Below, in pieces: positions 25,571 through 37,500 of a stretch of 64,000 nt of DNA. Below the pieces are notes generated by a model. It worked only from the letters and a program-made list of their open reading frames with translations, was not told the DNA's origin and ran no database searches. Made by a program: the position numbers and the translations under genes. Every line of letters starts with the position of its first letter. Position 1 is the first letter of the stretch. This stretch comes from Polydactylus sextarius (taxonomy: Eukaryota; Chordata; Actinopteri; Polynemidae): positions 15,204,305-15,268,304 of the forward strand of contig CM028931.1 in assembly GCA_016801845.1 (NCBI GenBank), read 5' to 3'.

Positions 25571-28500
25571 GTCTGTCTGTCTGTCTCTCTGTGTCTGTGT
25601 GTCTGTCTGTCAATGCCCAGGGCTGCTGACCTCACCTCCCCGTCTTTAATCTACTCTCTCTCTGTCTCCGTCTCCATCCATCACGTTTGAAGCGGAGACT
25701 GTTGTGTTTTTTTTTTTTTTTTTTCTTGCACGAACAAGACGTGTCTCGTCTCTCCTCTCTGAAGAAAAACACTCTTACTAAGACATTAACGACAGCAGAA
25801 TAAATACTTAAATTGTTTGTTTGCGAGTTGATCAAACATCCTCATCGCCGACTCTTTTTTTTTTTTTTTTCTTTCTTTTTTTCTCTCTCTCTCCACGTGC
25901 AGCCTGAGGTGCTGGAGCAGCTGACTGGGATCAAGGAGCTGTGGATGGATGGGAACAGACTGACGTTTTTACCTGGGGTATAACTCACATTAACTCATTT
26001 TTTTTTTTTTTTTTTTAAGCGTCGACTTAAATCTTCCTTAAAAAACAGTTCTGGTTCTGTGTATGTTCACATATCTGCCAGTGCTACTACAGCTGTTAAG
26101 TTATCATTTTCTTTTGAAGGTAATCGGTTTATAATGACGCTTTGATAGTCAGAAAGTGACGACATGAGACTCATTTTTCATCCAAATGACCTGCTTGTTG
26201 TAACTGGGTCATAATTAAAGCATTAGTTCTGCTGCCAGGCTTTTCAATAGCATCAGCTGTAATCACTTTTTTTTTTTTTCCTCCCCTCAAGTGAATGACG
26301 TCTGTAAAGCAGATGAAGCGAGAAAAAAAAAAACTGAAAACGGCTTACTGAGTGATGTTTTGTGTGCGTCTGTCCAGAATCTGGGGATGTTAAAACAGCT
26401 GGTTTACCTGGACGTATCCAAGAACAACCTGGAGATGGTGGACGAGCAAATCTGCGGCTGCGAGAGTCTGCAGGACCTGCTGCTGTCGAACAACACCCTC
26501 ACACAGCTGCCCGGCTCCATCGGTGAGGGGTGCATCAACGCGTTAAATGTCTTGTGACAAACGTGACAGCGGTGGAAAAATGGCGGCACAGATGGCGGCG
26601 TAATTCTCACGTGGGCCGATGTTTGATTTTCAAGTCAGTTGAGGGGGAAAAAAAGCAGCTGGCAGGAATTTCTTTGATGGTCACATGTTGCAGCCGTGTC
26701 AAAGACGGGATTATATAACAATATAACATAAAGGAGTTGCTGTTTCTTGTTGAGTTTTAACCAAGTAATTCGCTTAATTTTGGCAATGTGGTGAAAATAT
26801 CATGTACCGGGGTATGAAAAAATAGATCAAGTCTGTTTGAAGCAGGAGACCAGCAGACTGGACTAGCAAAGAAATATTAGTGGTTTAACTTGGTGTACTC
26901 AGAGTTTAGGACAATGAAAGTAAATGGGGCAGCCAGCCAAACGTATCTAAATTGTCAATTTTTAACCACTAATAAAGCTCAAAATATCACTTCACTTCAG
27001 CAGTAGCATGAATAGGGTCCCTACACATAAACTTAAGTGAAAGGTGTTCCAGATCAGCAGATTCATCATTTTTCTGAACAACAGATCAATGTGTCCATGA
27101 AGAGCGAGAAAAATGATGAATCTGCTGATCTAGAACACCCTTCATCACCAGTTGTTGTAAAAACAAGACGTTTTTAAACTCTTGCATGAATAGCAGCATA
27201 AATAGGTTCCCTACATATAAACTGAAGCACTGATTACTTAGTAAGTTTATTAAATAAGACTGTTTTACAAGACTTAACCAACATTTTGTTCTCAATAACA
27301 AATGGTGAAGAAGGGTGTTCCAGATCAGCAGATTCATCACTTTCATGAACAACAGGACGATGTTTTTGTGAAGAGAAAGAAAATGATGAATCTGCTGATC
27401 TGGAACACACCCTTCATGTTGGCTATTATGGCTTTATTAGTGGTTAAAAAATGACAATTTAGATACGTTTGGCTGGCTGCCCCATTTACTTTCATTGTCA
27501 ACTATTTGGTTGTGAAAACAAAAGACGGTCAAACTCGATATTACTTCAACCAACGTAACTACGTAAAATTAACGCGATTGCTAATTGTTTTAGCCCGTCT
27601 ATGGCGTTTTACATTAGGTGTTAGCATCAAGCTAGTGCACAACTTGTTAGTTTTTCACATTAAATGCTAAAAGATGTTTGTTTTACTGTATAAACAAGCG
27701 AGAGACGACCGATGGGACGTTGTGGTAGAAGTCACGATTGACGACCACTAAACTGGTTCGTGTATTGACGACGGTGTGAGTGTGAATTAATCCAATCAGC
27801 TGCTGTAATTGATATTCCACTTTGTGGTGCAGGAGTAAGTGATAATCAATAATCGCTCTGAGCTGCTGTGCAACTCTCCGATTCTCTCTTACTCTTTTTT
27901 TTTTGTTTCATTTTGTTTTGTTTTAGGCTCGTTAAAGAAGCTGACCACACTGAAGGTGGATGAGAACCAGCTCATGGACCTGCCAGACTCTGTCGGAGGG
28001 TGAGTGTCAGAGCGGGAGAATAAATCAGAATATAATCAGTAGGGATTCGATCGGTGGATTACCACATCACTCTCATCCTCCCATCAACTCATCGCATGAA
28101 GCGCCTGTCTGATATTCCCATTAAGCGTTAATGTAATGAGCTCTGACGCTTCATTTGTTTTCGCTCTTAATTCCCTATATGATGATATTGAGTAACTAAT
28201 AACAGCAGCGATGATTAAGTCTGAGAGTCAATAATGGAATCTGCCGTATTGACTAATGGAGACTGTTTGAGTTTAATCTGGACGGTTAATCTCCTCCGAC
28301 GCGGCAATATCGACGGATTAAATCAGACGCCGCTGTTCTCAGACCAGCGGGCAGGTGGGAACCGGCAGCTGACGTCGTGACTCTCAGTCTGCTCTGAGTC
28401 ATTGTGGTCCAGCATCTAAAGCTGCAGGCTAATCCATCTGTTTGTTTGTTTGTTTGTTTTGTTTTTGTGGTGGGGACACAAGAGAAACAAATCTACAGTC

Positions 28501-31500
28501 AATTATCCCTCGTGTAGAACGCGTCTCCTTCTGTACTTGGACGCAGATTATTTGACAAAGCTGTTGGTTTAGTTTAATCCTATGCAAGGATTTTATATCA
28601 AGCAAGCTGATTTTTTTTTTTTTTTTTTTTTGGTCGTTCGTCCACTTTGCAAGTCGAAGGTCAAATCACGTGCGCTGACAGTAACTTGTTGTCCCTATGA
28701 TCTAGAGTCTGAACAACTGGTCTGAGACCTGTAGTGTTCACACTACAAGACTTGTCAGTGATTGACTCCCGATCACACCGTGACGTCACCAAACTCTACG
28801 TCTGGTCACGTGAACTAGACAGGATGTAGCCGCTGCTTCTCACCGTGATTTACAGACGTTTATTGTTGAGGAGGAAACAGGAAGTAGAGACGTTTAGATG
28901 TGAAAACACATGAAAACAATCTTGTTACTGGTTGATCGGATCCTCCAGGATTTAATGACGTTACAATCACAACTATTAACACTAATTCAACCAATGGTTG
29001 TGGATTTTCCTGAGGTCTTTGACTGGTGACTACCTATAGCAGCTACAGTTGAGGAGACTGTTACTAAACCGCTAAACCGGCGTGTAAACGTCACCAAGGC
29101 AACACGCTGGTTTTCATGGTGGAGCTGAAATCAGCAGCAGACCTCCCCGGTACCGGGTAACATCTGGATCAGACGCGGGGAGTTTGTAGAAACTGAAACC
29201 GAAACAAAACCTGTTTAAAAAGTTTGCTAACACCAAGTATCACTAGCGTTTAACTGTCATTAACAGTTAACATTGCTAACTCTCGGCATCTAACATTTAG
29301 CATCAGTAGCACTTAGCATCGCTAACGTTTAAGATCGGTAACACTTAAATTACTAACATTGAGCGTTACATTTAAAGTCTGTAACACTTCACCCTGCAAA
29401 CTCTTAGCATTGTTAACGTTTAAGATCGGTAACACTTCACATTGCAAACTTAGCATTAGTACTTAGCATCTCGCTAACATTTAGCATCGCTAGCTCTTCA
29501 AACGTCAGACTTTTAAACGTGGTTGTGAGTGAATCAGTGAGACGGCAGCAGCATTTATCTCACATCCCTCCTCTGATTGGCCGTCGCTCTTTGTCAGTCT
29601 CTTCCAGACTCCTCCAGTTTTCTAACATGACAGATCCAGTCCCGGTCTCAGACCAGGTCCCGACGGCCTCTGATGGAGTCGTTAGGGCTGTTCACACATT
29701 ATGATCATTAACTAATGATTCACCAACCATCAGAGGACCAAGTCCACCAGACACCACCACTGGAAGTCGACGGTGAAGTCGACTTCACCGAATGTGAACT
29801 AGGGTTAACACAGAAGCTCAGACTCACTTTGTATTTGTCCCAAATCCCCCAGAGTGCATTTGCATTTTTCATTCAACAGAAAGCCCCCCCACCACTCCTC
29901 TGTCAACACGACTTCAGCCTGAAACGTTACTCTGAAGCTTTTAGGACGCATCAGTTTTGTGTAAATGTCTCTGTCACACCCTCTGATCTGCATCAAACTT
30001 GTTTAAAGATTTATATTTTAATTTATTTTTGTTTTAGCTCTTTGTTATCGCTGCATCTGAGGAAGACTTTGTACGCTCGGTCTGTTGGTTTATTGTGTTC
30101 TTTTACCACCGTGGCAAACAGCTGCATTGAAGCATCGCCCGGCTCTTTTGTGAAGGAAATAAAAGAAACATTTCACAGTCTCGCAGCGCTCAGTAAAGCC
30201 ACCTCTCCTCCTACCATGTTCGCCTTCTAAATCTGTGATAATTCATGATTTTAGAAGCAGATACGGGATGTTTAAAGTCGTCTCTGCTGCTCGACAAGAG
30301 TCTTAAATCTGAATTAATGGGCGGCGGAGAGAGTGGAATCATGTCTGTTATTCTATTATAGATGTTTGTTCCAGCTCCGTGTCTCAGTGTTTAGTTTAAG
30401 AACAGCAGAACCTCTCTACCTGTCAGCAGCGGGGGTCAAACAGTCAGAGGTCTATTATGGTCCTGATCCAACACAGAGACCTGAGACCTGAGACCTGGTC
30501 TGACGTGTTTGTTCTGTTTCTCTCTTGTCTTTTCGGCAGGAGTTTCTGAATGAGCTGAGGTCACCTCAGCGTCTAAGAAAAGACTTTTTTCTGGTTACAT
30601 AAGCCAGATGTATGCGATTATTAAAAACTCTCCTGTCTCTTCAGGTTGACGGCTCTGGAAGAACTCGACTGCAGCTTCAACGAGATCGAAGCGTTGCCTT
30701 CCTCCGTCGGTCAGTGCGTGTCCATCCGAACTTTCGCCGCAGATCACAACTTCCTCATTCATCTTCCTCAGGAGGTTCGTGGGCGCGTGTTTGAGACTAT
30801 GTGCATCATATATTTATGTGCGCGCGCATCCCTGGTGCAGATTTCGTCATCTCTGACTCGTTTTCGTTGCAGCTGGGGAACTGGAAGAACGCAACCGTCC
30901 TGTTTCTGCACTCCAACAAGTTGGAGTCTTTGCCCGAGGAGATGGGAGACATGCAGAGGCTCAAGGTCATCAATCTCAGCAACAACAAGTGAGTCGACTG
31001 GTGCGCGACGACGCTCGAGTGCAAGGGTATGAGCGGGAAAGAAAAAGAAGAAGTAGAGAGGAAAATAATCAGTAAATAAAGAAGAATCTGAACTCACAGA
31101 TCAGCTCCGGTTACACTGCAGGCGTTCCCTTCCTCGTGGTCTTGGAATGAAATTGCTTCACTGCGAACTAAAACACACACACACACACACGAGAGCTGAA
31201 ATTTAACCTACTAATCACAACATCACAAGCGAAAAGATCTTAATTCAGGCCAGAATGAAAGCAGTGGGTTTGGAAACTCGGGTCTGATTGAGGTTTTTAA
31301 TCAGGGTTTTTTTTTTTTCTTTTCTTTTCCATTTCCTCTCGTGTCCGCTCGCTGCCAGATACACTCAATAACTTTGGCCACGAAACCCCGTTGCACTGAT
31401 ATACTGCGTTTTTCAATAAATAAATAAATAAAATGCAGCCACAGGATCGTGTTTTTGTAGCAAACTGCTCGTAGATGTGCGTTGATTTAGATTAATTGAG

Positions 31501-34500
31501 TGTGTGACAACTGAGCAACTTGTTTTTATTTTGTTCCACTTGCAGGTTGAAGAATCTCCCGTACAGTTTCACTAAGCTGAGCCAGATGACTGCGATGTGG
31601 CTGTCTGAAAACCAGGTGAAGCCGACATGTTTTATGCATGTATCGCAAAAGGATAAAGTTTACACGCACACAAGGAACCGTAGAGTGACGGAGTCCGACA
31701 GGAGGATGCGTGACTCGCGCCGCCGCACCGGGCTATAAATTAACTCAGGAAAACACATTAAAAATGCAGCAAACCACATCCAGGACATTTGATCTAAACG
31801 TGCCAAATGCCAATGTAGGTCAGATTCGGTGATACCCTAAACTCTACGTCTTTAAACTGTCGGAGGATCCAGACGAATGCCCACTTCAAGCTACAGTACG
31901 GTGACAGAGACGAGACTGTGTGGGAGCTGTTTTATGAGATAAGGAGGCAGCAGCAGCGGCTACTCTAGAAGTAGAGATCAAGGTTACAGAGCAGGTCGTG
32001 GCATTTGACATTTGGATTTCTGCCTCGGCTAATGTGGCCTCTTGACCGAACACTAGATAAGCTCTAACACAAGTGTCGCACTTAAGTCTGGTTCACACTA
32101 GTCGACTTTACACATGATTAGTGAGTCTCAGACGCTGTCGTCGATCGTCAGTAACTTGTTGTTTCTATGATCTGGAGTCTCAACAACTGGTCTGAGACCT
32201 GTAGTGTTCACACTACAAGACTTGTCAGTGATTGACTCCCGATCACACCGTGACGTCACCAAACTCTACGTCTGGTCACATGAACTAGACAGGATGTAGC
32301 CGCTGCTTCTCACCGTGATTTACAGACGTTTATTGTTGAGGAGGAAACAGGAAGTAGAGACGTTTAGATGTGAAAACACATGAAAACAATCTTGTTACTG
32401 GTTGATCGGATCCTCCAGGATTTAATGACGTTACAATCACAACTATTAACACTAATTCAACCAATGGTTGTGGATTTTCCTGAGGTCTTTGACTGGTGAC
32501 TACCTATAGCAGCTACAGTTGAGGAGACTGTTACTAAACCGCTAAACCGGCGTGTAAACGTCACCATGGCAACACGCTGGTTTTCATGGTGGAGCTGAAA
32601 TCAGCAGCAGACCTCCCCGGTACCGGGTAACATCTGGATCAGACGTCTGGAGTCTGGCATCGCTAACATTTAGCATCACTAGCTCTTCAATCGTCAGACT
32701 TTTAAACGTGGTTGTGAGTGAATCAGTGAGACGGCAGCAGCATTTATCTCACATCCCTCCTCTGATTGGTCGTCGCTCTTTGTCAGTCTCTTCAGACTCC
32801 TCCAGTTTTCTAACATGACAGATCCAGTCCCGGTCTCAGACCAGGTCCCGACGGCCTCTGATGGAGTCGTTAGGGCTGTTCACCCATTATGATCATTAAC
32901 TAATGATTCACCAACCATCAGAGGACCAAGTCCATCAGACTCCACCACTGGAGATTGTTGAAGTCGATAAGTGTGAACTAGGGTTTAAAGGGAGAAAATA
33001 ATTGTCAGAACTGCTCACATCAACCTGAGCAGAAGAGGTTTTTTTTTTATTATTATTATTATTTTTTAGAGAATACTGCATCGCTTCAGTGCATTTTTCC
33101 TCTTTTCCCTCCAGCTTATAAATGTTTCTAAATTACAGTCTGATGATTCTCACTGTATTCTGAAATCAATTATTCATGGCTTCATCCTGAGGGGGAAGGC
33201 TGGACTGCAGCTCTATCGGAGCCTCGCAGTTTTATGAATTTCCTTATCGTTTTATGACGAGATGCTGCACGGTCCAGTCAAGTCTCCTGCTTACAAATTC
33301 TCAACGGGGGAGATGCTGCGCAAGCACAAGCAGAAGAAGAAGAAGAGCTGCTCCGGGGGGTCGTATAACCGCCGCTTCAAGGCCGCCCCTTCGCTTCAAA
33401 ACCAAACTGCGACGATGCTTCTGCCTCCAGGCTGGTGGAAAACGCTTTCGTATTCATATTCGGGCCTGTAAACGCAACCAAACAATTCTCTTCTTTACTG
33501 CAAAAACGTCATTCCCTGCGATTTTTTTTTTTTTACCGACTTGTTAAGACGGTTGTGACGCCGTAAATTAGCTTTACACCTGTCGTGTGCGAGGAACAGA
33601 AATAAAACGCCAACAAGCGGCGACGAAATACCTCAACAGACGCTGAAAAAAAAAGCTTCATCGAGGAGCAGATGACAGGAAGAGACACCCTGATGGGCTT
33701 AAGTAGTTTCCCAGTCGAAGCAGATTAGAGGGAAATAAAGTGGAGTTTAGAATAACTAAAGGGAACTGTGGAGAGAAACACATTAAAATCATCACTGGTG
33801 CAGTTTGTGACTTCGTGATGGGTTATTTCCCTCTGTGGTTTTTTGTTGCTTTTCCACTGATGTACCCCAGTTTATACCAAAGCACGAGTCCTGTGGATTT
33901 TGCAGACTGTTCACTGATCTGACTCTTTCTTTTTCTTTTCTTTTTTTTTTCTCGTCTCAAACAGTCCAAGCCGCTGATCCCTCTCCAGAAAGAGGAGGAT
34001 CCAGAGACGCACAAGACGGTGCTGACGAACTACATGTTCCCCCAACAGACCAGGACCGAGGACTGTGAGTACCCGTGGACTCGACCGCACTCTTTTTTTA
34101 ACCCTTACCCCTCACCCCTAGAAACAAAGCGTTGAGGAGAAAACGTTCCTCTACTTCACCGCTACACGTCACCAGAAGCCGTCGCTAGTCGCTACGTTAA
34201 AAGACGACGGCGACAAACAAACAAACAAACAAAGATGGCGTCTACAGACTCGTTTGTGTCTGTCAAGTCGGCGACGGATTAAAAAATGACAAGATGTTTG
34301 TTTACGTTAATCTAGAGTTTATCATTAATCAAGGATTTCATGGAAAGTGAAAACTAGCGATCGCTAAGCTAACGCTAACATGAACCAGCGGTATTGATTA
34401 GCGGCTAGTTAGCGATAGCGAAGTATCTATCAGCTTATTAATCAAATTGCCAACTTTTTCGACAACTGCATCCTTGTCCTGGTGCATGCTGGGAAATTTC

Positions 34501-37500
34501 TCATCCCTCCTTTTTGGTTTGAAGTAGCTGGTCCTGGACCAGCTTAGTGTTAGCGATCGCTAAGCTAATGCTAAGCGTTATCGACTAGCAGTTAGTTAGC
34601 GGCAAATCTATTGAGTAGTTTATTAATTAAATTGCTAACTTTTTTTTTAACAATTGCATTCTTGTCCTGGTGCATGCTGGGAAATTTCTCATCCCTCCTT
34701 CTCGGTTTGAAGTAGCTGGTCCTGGACCAGCTTCGTTTGGAGGGTCGTGACCCCCTCACCCTTCATGTGAACGTGCAAAAGAGAGGGGGCGGAGGCAAGA
34801 GGTGGAAAAAATGCGATTGGCTTTTCTGGACGTCCAAACTGACCCGGTTTTCCATTAATCGGTTCTCGGCATTAAAGACTCTCGGCGCTCGTTAATCAGT
34901 CATTACCACCAAGCGCCCGTTTAACTCTTGACTCGTAACGAGGACAAAACGTCGGCACAGTACGAAGACGCGGCCGTTGACGTTAAGCACCAGAAGCGTC
35001 CGATTTTAAACACGAAGCGAAGCGCGCGGATGTGAAATTCTCAAACGGCTGGCGTGACTTCGGCCTCCGTCTTTATCATAACAGTCCTGGAGGTGACCTG
35101 CAAGGATCCCTTAATGCATCTTTTATGAGGGGACGTCGTTACCTGAGACCGAGCCTCCTGAAGGAAACACTAGTACCTCTCCCTCTTGTCAAGCATCTGT
35201 TAAGTTCGCTCCGGTTTCCTATTGCAGCAGACAGCTTGCACTGACCCTGTTTGCAGCTTAGCTTTGGAGTAATTAGCGGTTGGAGTAGGAGGTTCTTTAG
35301 GCGAAAATGTTGCAACACAAAACATACTCTTATCTAAGCTCTGCCACTTATCTGTGTTATACCATTTTTCCATAGCGACTGGGAATTCTTCCAGAAAAGC
35401 GTTTTATCTGTTTCCTCATGCTTTTCCTGAGAAGGAACTGAAGTCGGAATAAGTCTCGACCTGACCTGCCGTTATTATGTTATTATAGACACGGCGCATC
35501 AGGTGACTCATACGATCCGGTACAGAGGAACTTGACGTGACCTAATTCCAGCTGTTTACAATCAAAACCTTATCAGCTTTTATAGTTCGATACACAAGGA
35601 AGTCGCGCTGGTTGATTCATGCTTCTGTGTCACCGTATCGAGAGATACAGAGACATGTCAACAAGAGGGAAGAGCAACGGAGAGTTGTGCTGTTGCAACA
35701 TTTTTTCTCTGCAAACATGTGTTCAAAACCACAAGCAGCATGACGTCGTTTTCCTAGAAAACCTCGCCTTGCCGCTTCCCTGCGTGACGTCCGTGAATGA
35801 AACCATTTTTGCGTTTTATAATCAACCCGGACCACAACAGTTTAAACAGTTTTTTTAAGTTTAAAGTTTAAAGAGTAAAGAGTTTGTCGTCTGAGTTTCA
35901 ACACCCTTCGAGTTTTATTTCCCTGACCTTGTTGTGTGTCCGTGCGCCACCTTGTGGTCAAAGTCAAACCTGCAGAAACTCAAAGAAATGTTTTGCCTTG
36001 TTTTCTATTTACCGTAGATATTCCCAACTCGGACTCGGAGAGTTTCAACCCAGCTCTGTGGGAGGAACAACGAAAACACCGAGCTCAGGTGGCCTTCGAG
36101 TGCGATGAGGACAAGGATGAGAGAGAAACACCCCCGAGGGTTAGTGTCAGTGTGGGGAAAAAAAATGATTTACTGCTGCTGGAACGACCATTTTAGTCCC
36201 TTATGTCCCATTTTCTGTTGTCGGAGGCCAAAGAGGATGTTTACTCTCCTGGTCTGACACATAAACCTCATGGGAAATGTGTCCGTATGATAATAAATGC
36301 ACATTATTCCTCATTTAGTAGCTGTTATCTTGACGTGTCGCGAGGGTTCGAGTGCTTTAAGTTGACGTTTTAACTCGGCGTCTTGCAGGAGGGAAACCTA
36401 AAGCGCTACCCGACGCCGTACCCGGACGAGCTGAAGAACATGGTGAAGACGGCTCAGTCCGTCGCTCACAGGCTGAAGGAGGACGAGTCGAGCGACGAGT
36501 CGGGGAAGGAGGCGAAACCAGCGGAGAGGAACCACATCGGAGTTCAGGACGTGGGCGTCAAGGTCGGCCACGGATAAAACCGACGATTCTTCTGATTATT
36601 AAAAAAACGAATATGTCTGTTCCATAATAACCACCAGGGCTATTTTTTGGTGCAGGTGATAGAAGCTCCCTGCTCCAACGGCGTCCCGTCAGACAAGGAG
36701 GCCCAAGTTTCGCAAACTCCGTCGGCGCCGGAATCAAAAGACGTTTCGGAGACGTCGAACGGCTCCCAAAAAGTGCCGCTCAAATCGTCAGAGGGCTCCA
36801 TGATGAACCACGAAGACACGCTGGAGGTAACCGGAGATTTAACCCTCAAGGTTGTTGTCGTTTCTTATCGTTTGTATCAGCTTTAAGATAATTAACTACG
36901 TCAATCTTTAGGATTCTGAGGAGCTGTCGGACGAAGAAGAGGAGATGAAAATCGCCGAGATGAGACCTCCGCTCATCGAGATCTCCATCAACCAGCCCAA
37001 AGTAGTAACTTTAAGTAAGGACAAAAAAGGTAAAGGTTTCTGTTTCGACTTTTGTTTGTTTCTTTAATGGAAATTTAACCTCGACCTCGACACTAACTCG
37101 TTCACGTTTCTTAAATTAACAGACGATGGGAAAGACGCCGACTCTCTGCTGGACGACACGGTCGCCAACAGCAACCAGAACAACAGCAACTGCTCGTCGC
37201 CGTCGCGCATGTCCGACTCGGTGTCTCTGACCACGGACAGCAGTCAGGACAACTCTCTGTGTACGCCGGAGAGGGAAGCCAAGATGCCGTTTCTTCCAAA
37301 GAGCCGGTGGGTATTAAGATGTGTAACTATCGGTCCGCCTCTCGGGAATAAATCGACAATATGGAAAGGATTTCTTTTGGATTTTGGTTGAAAAAACGAG
37401 TCAACAGATGAGATAAAATAGTAACATGACCAACCTGTCTAGGCGCCACGACGTTGACTAGTTCGATTCGTGAAATCATATTTTAGTTGTTTTTTGTGCT

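Noticed and set aside
25035..25649. 204-residue open frame and its minus-strand partner of 173 residues
   Set aside because: They are translations of the CTGT microsatellite plus the end of exon 6; composition is entirely repeat-driven.
29715..30230. 171-residue open frame
   Set aside because: Starts inside the family B element and runs into intron 9; no recognisable product.
33254..33547. Lysine/arginine-rich open frames in erbin intron 12
   Set aside because: Short, overlapping in two frames, intronic and without known motif; possibly unique sequence by chance.
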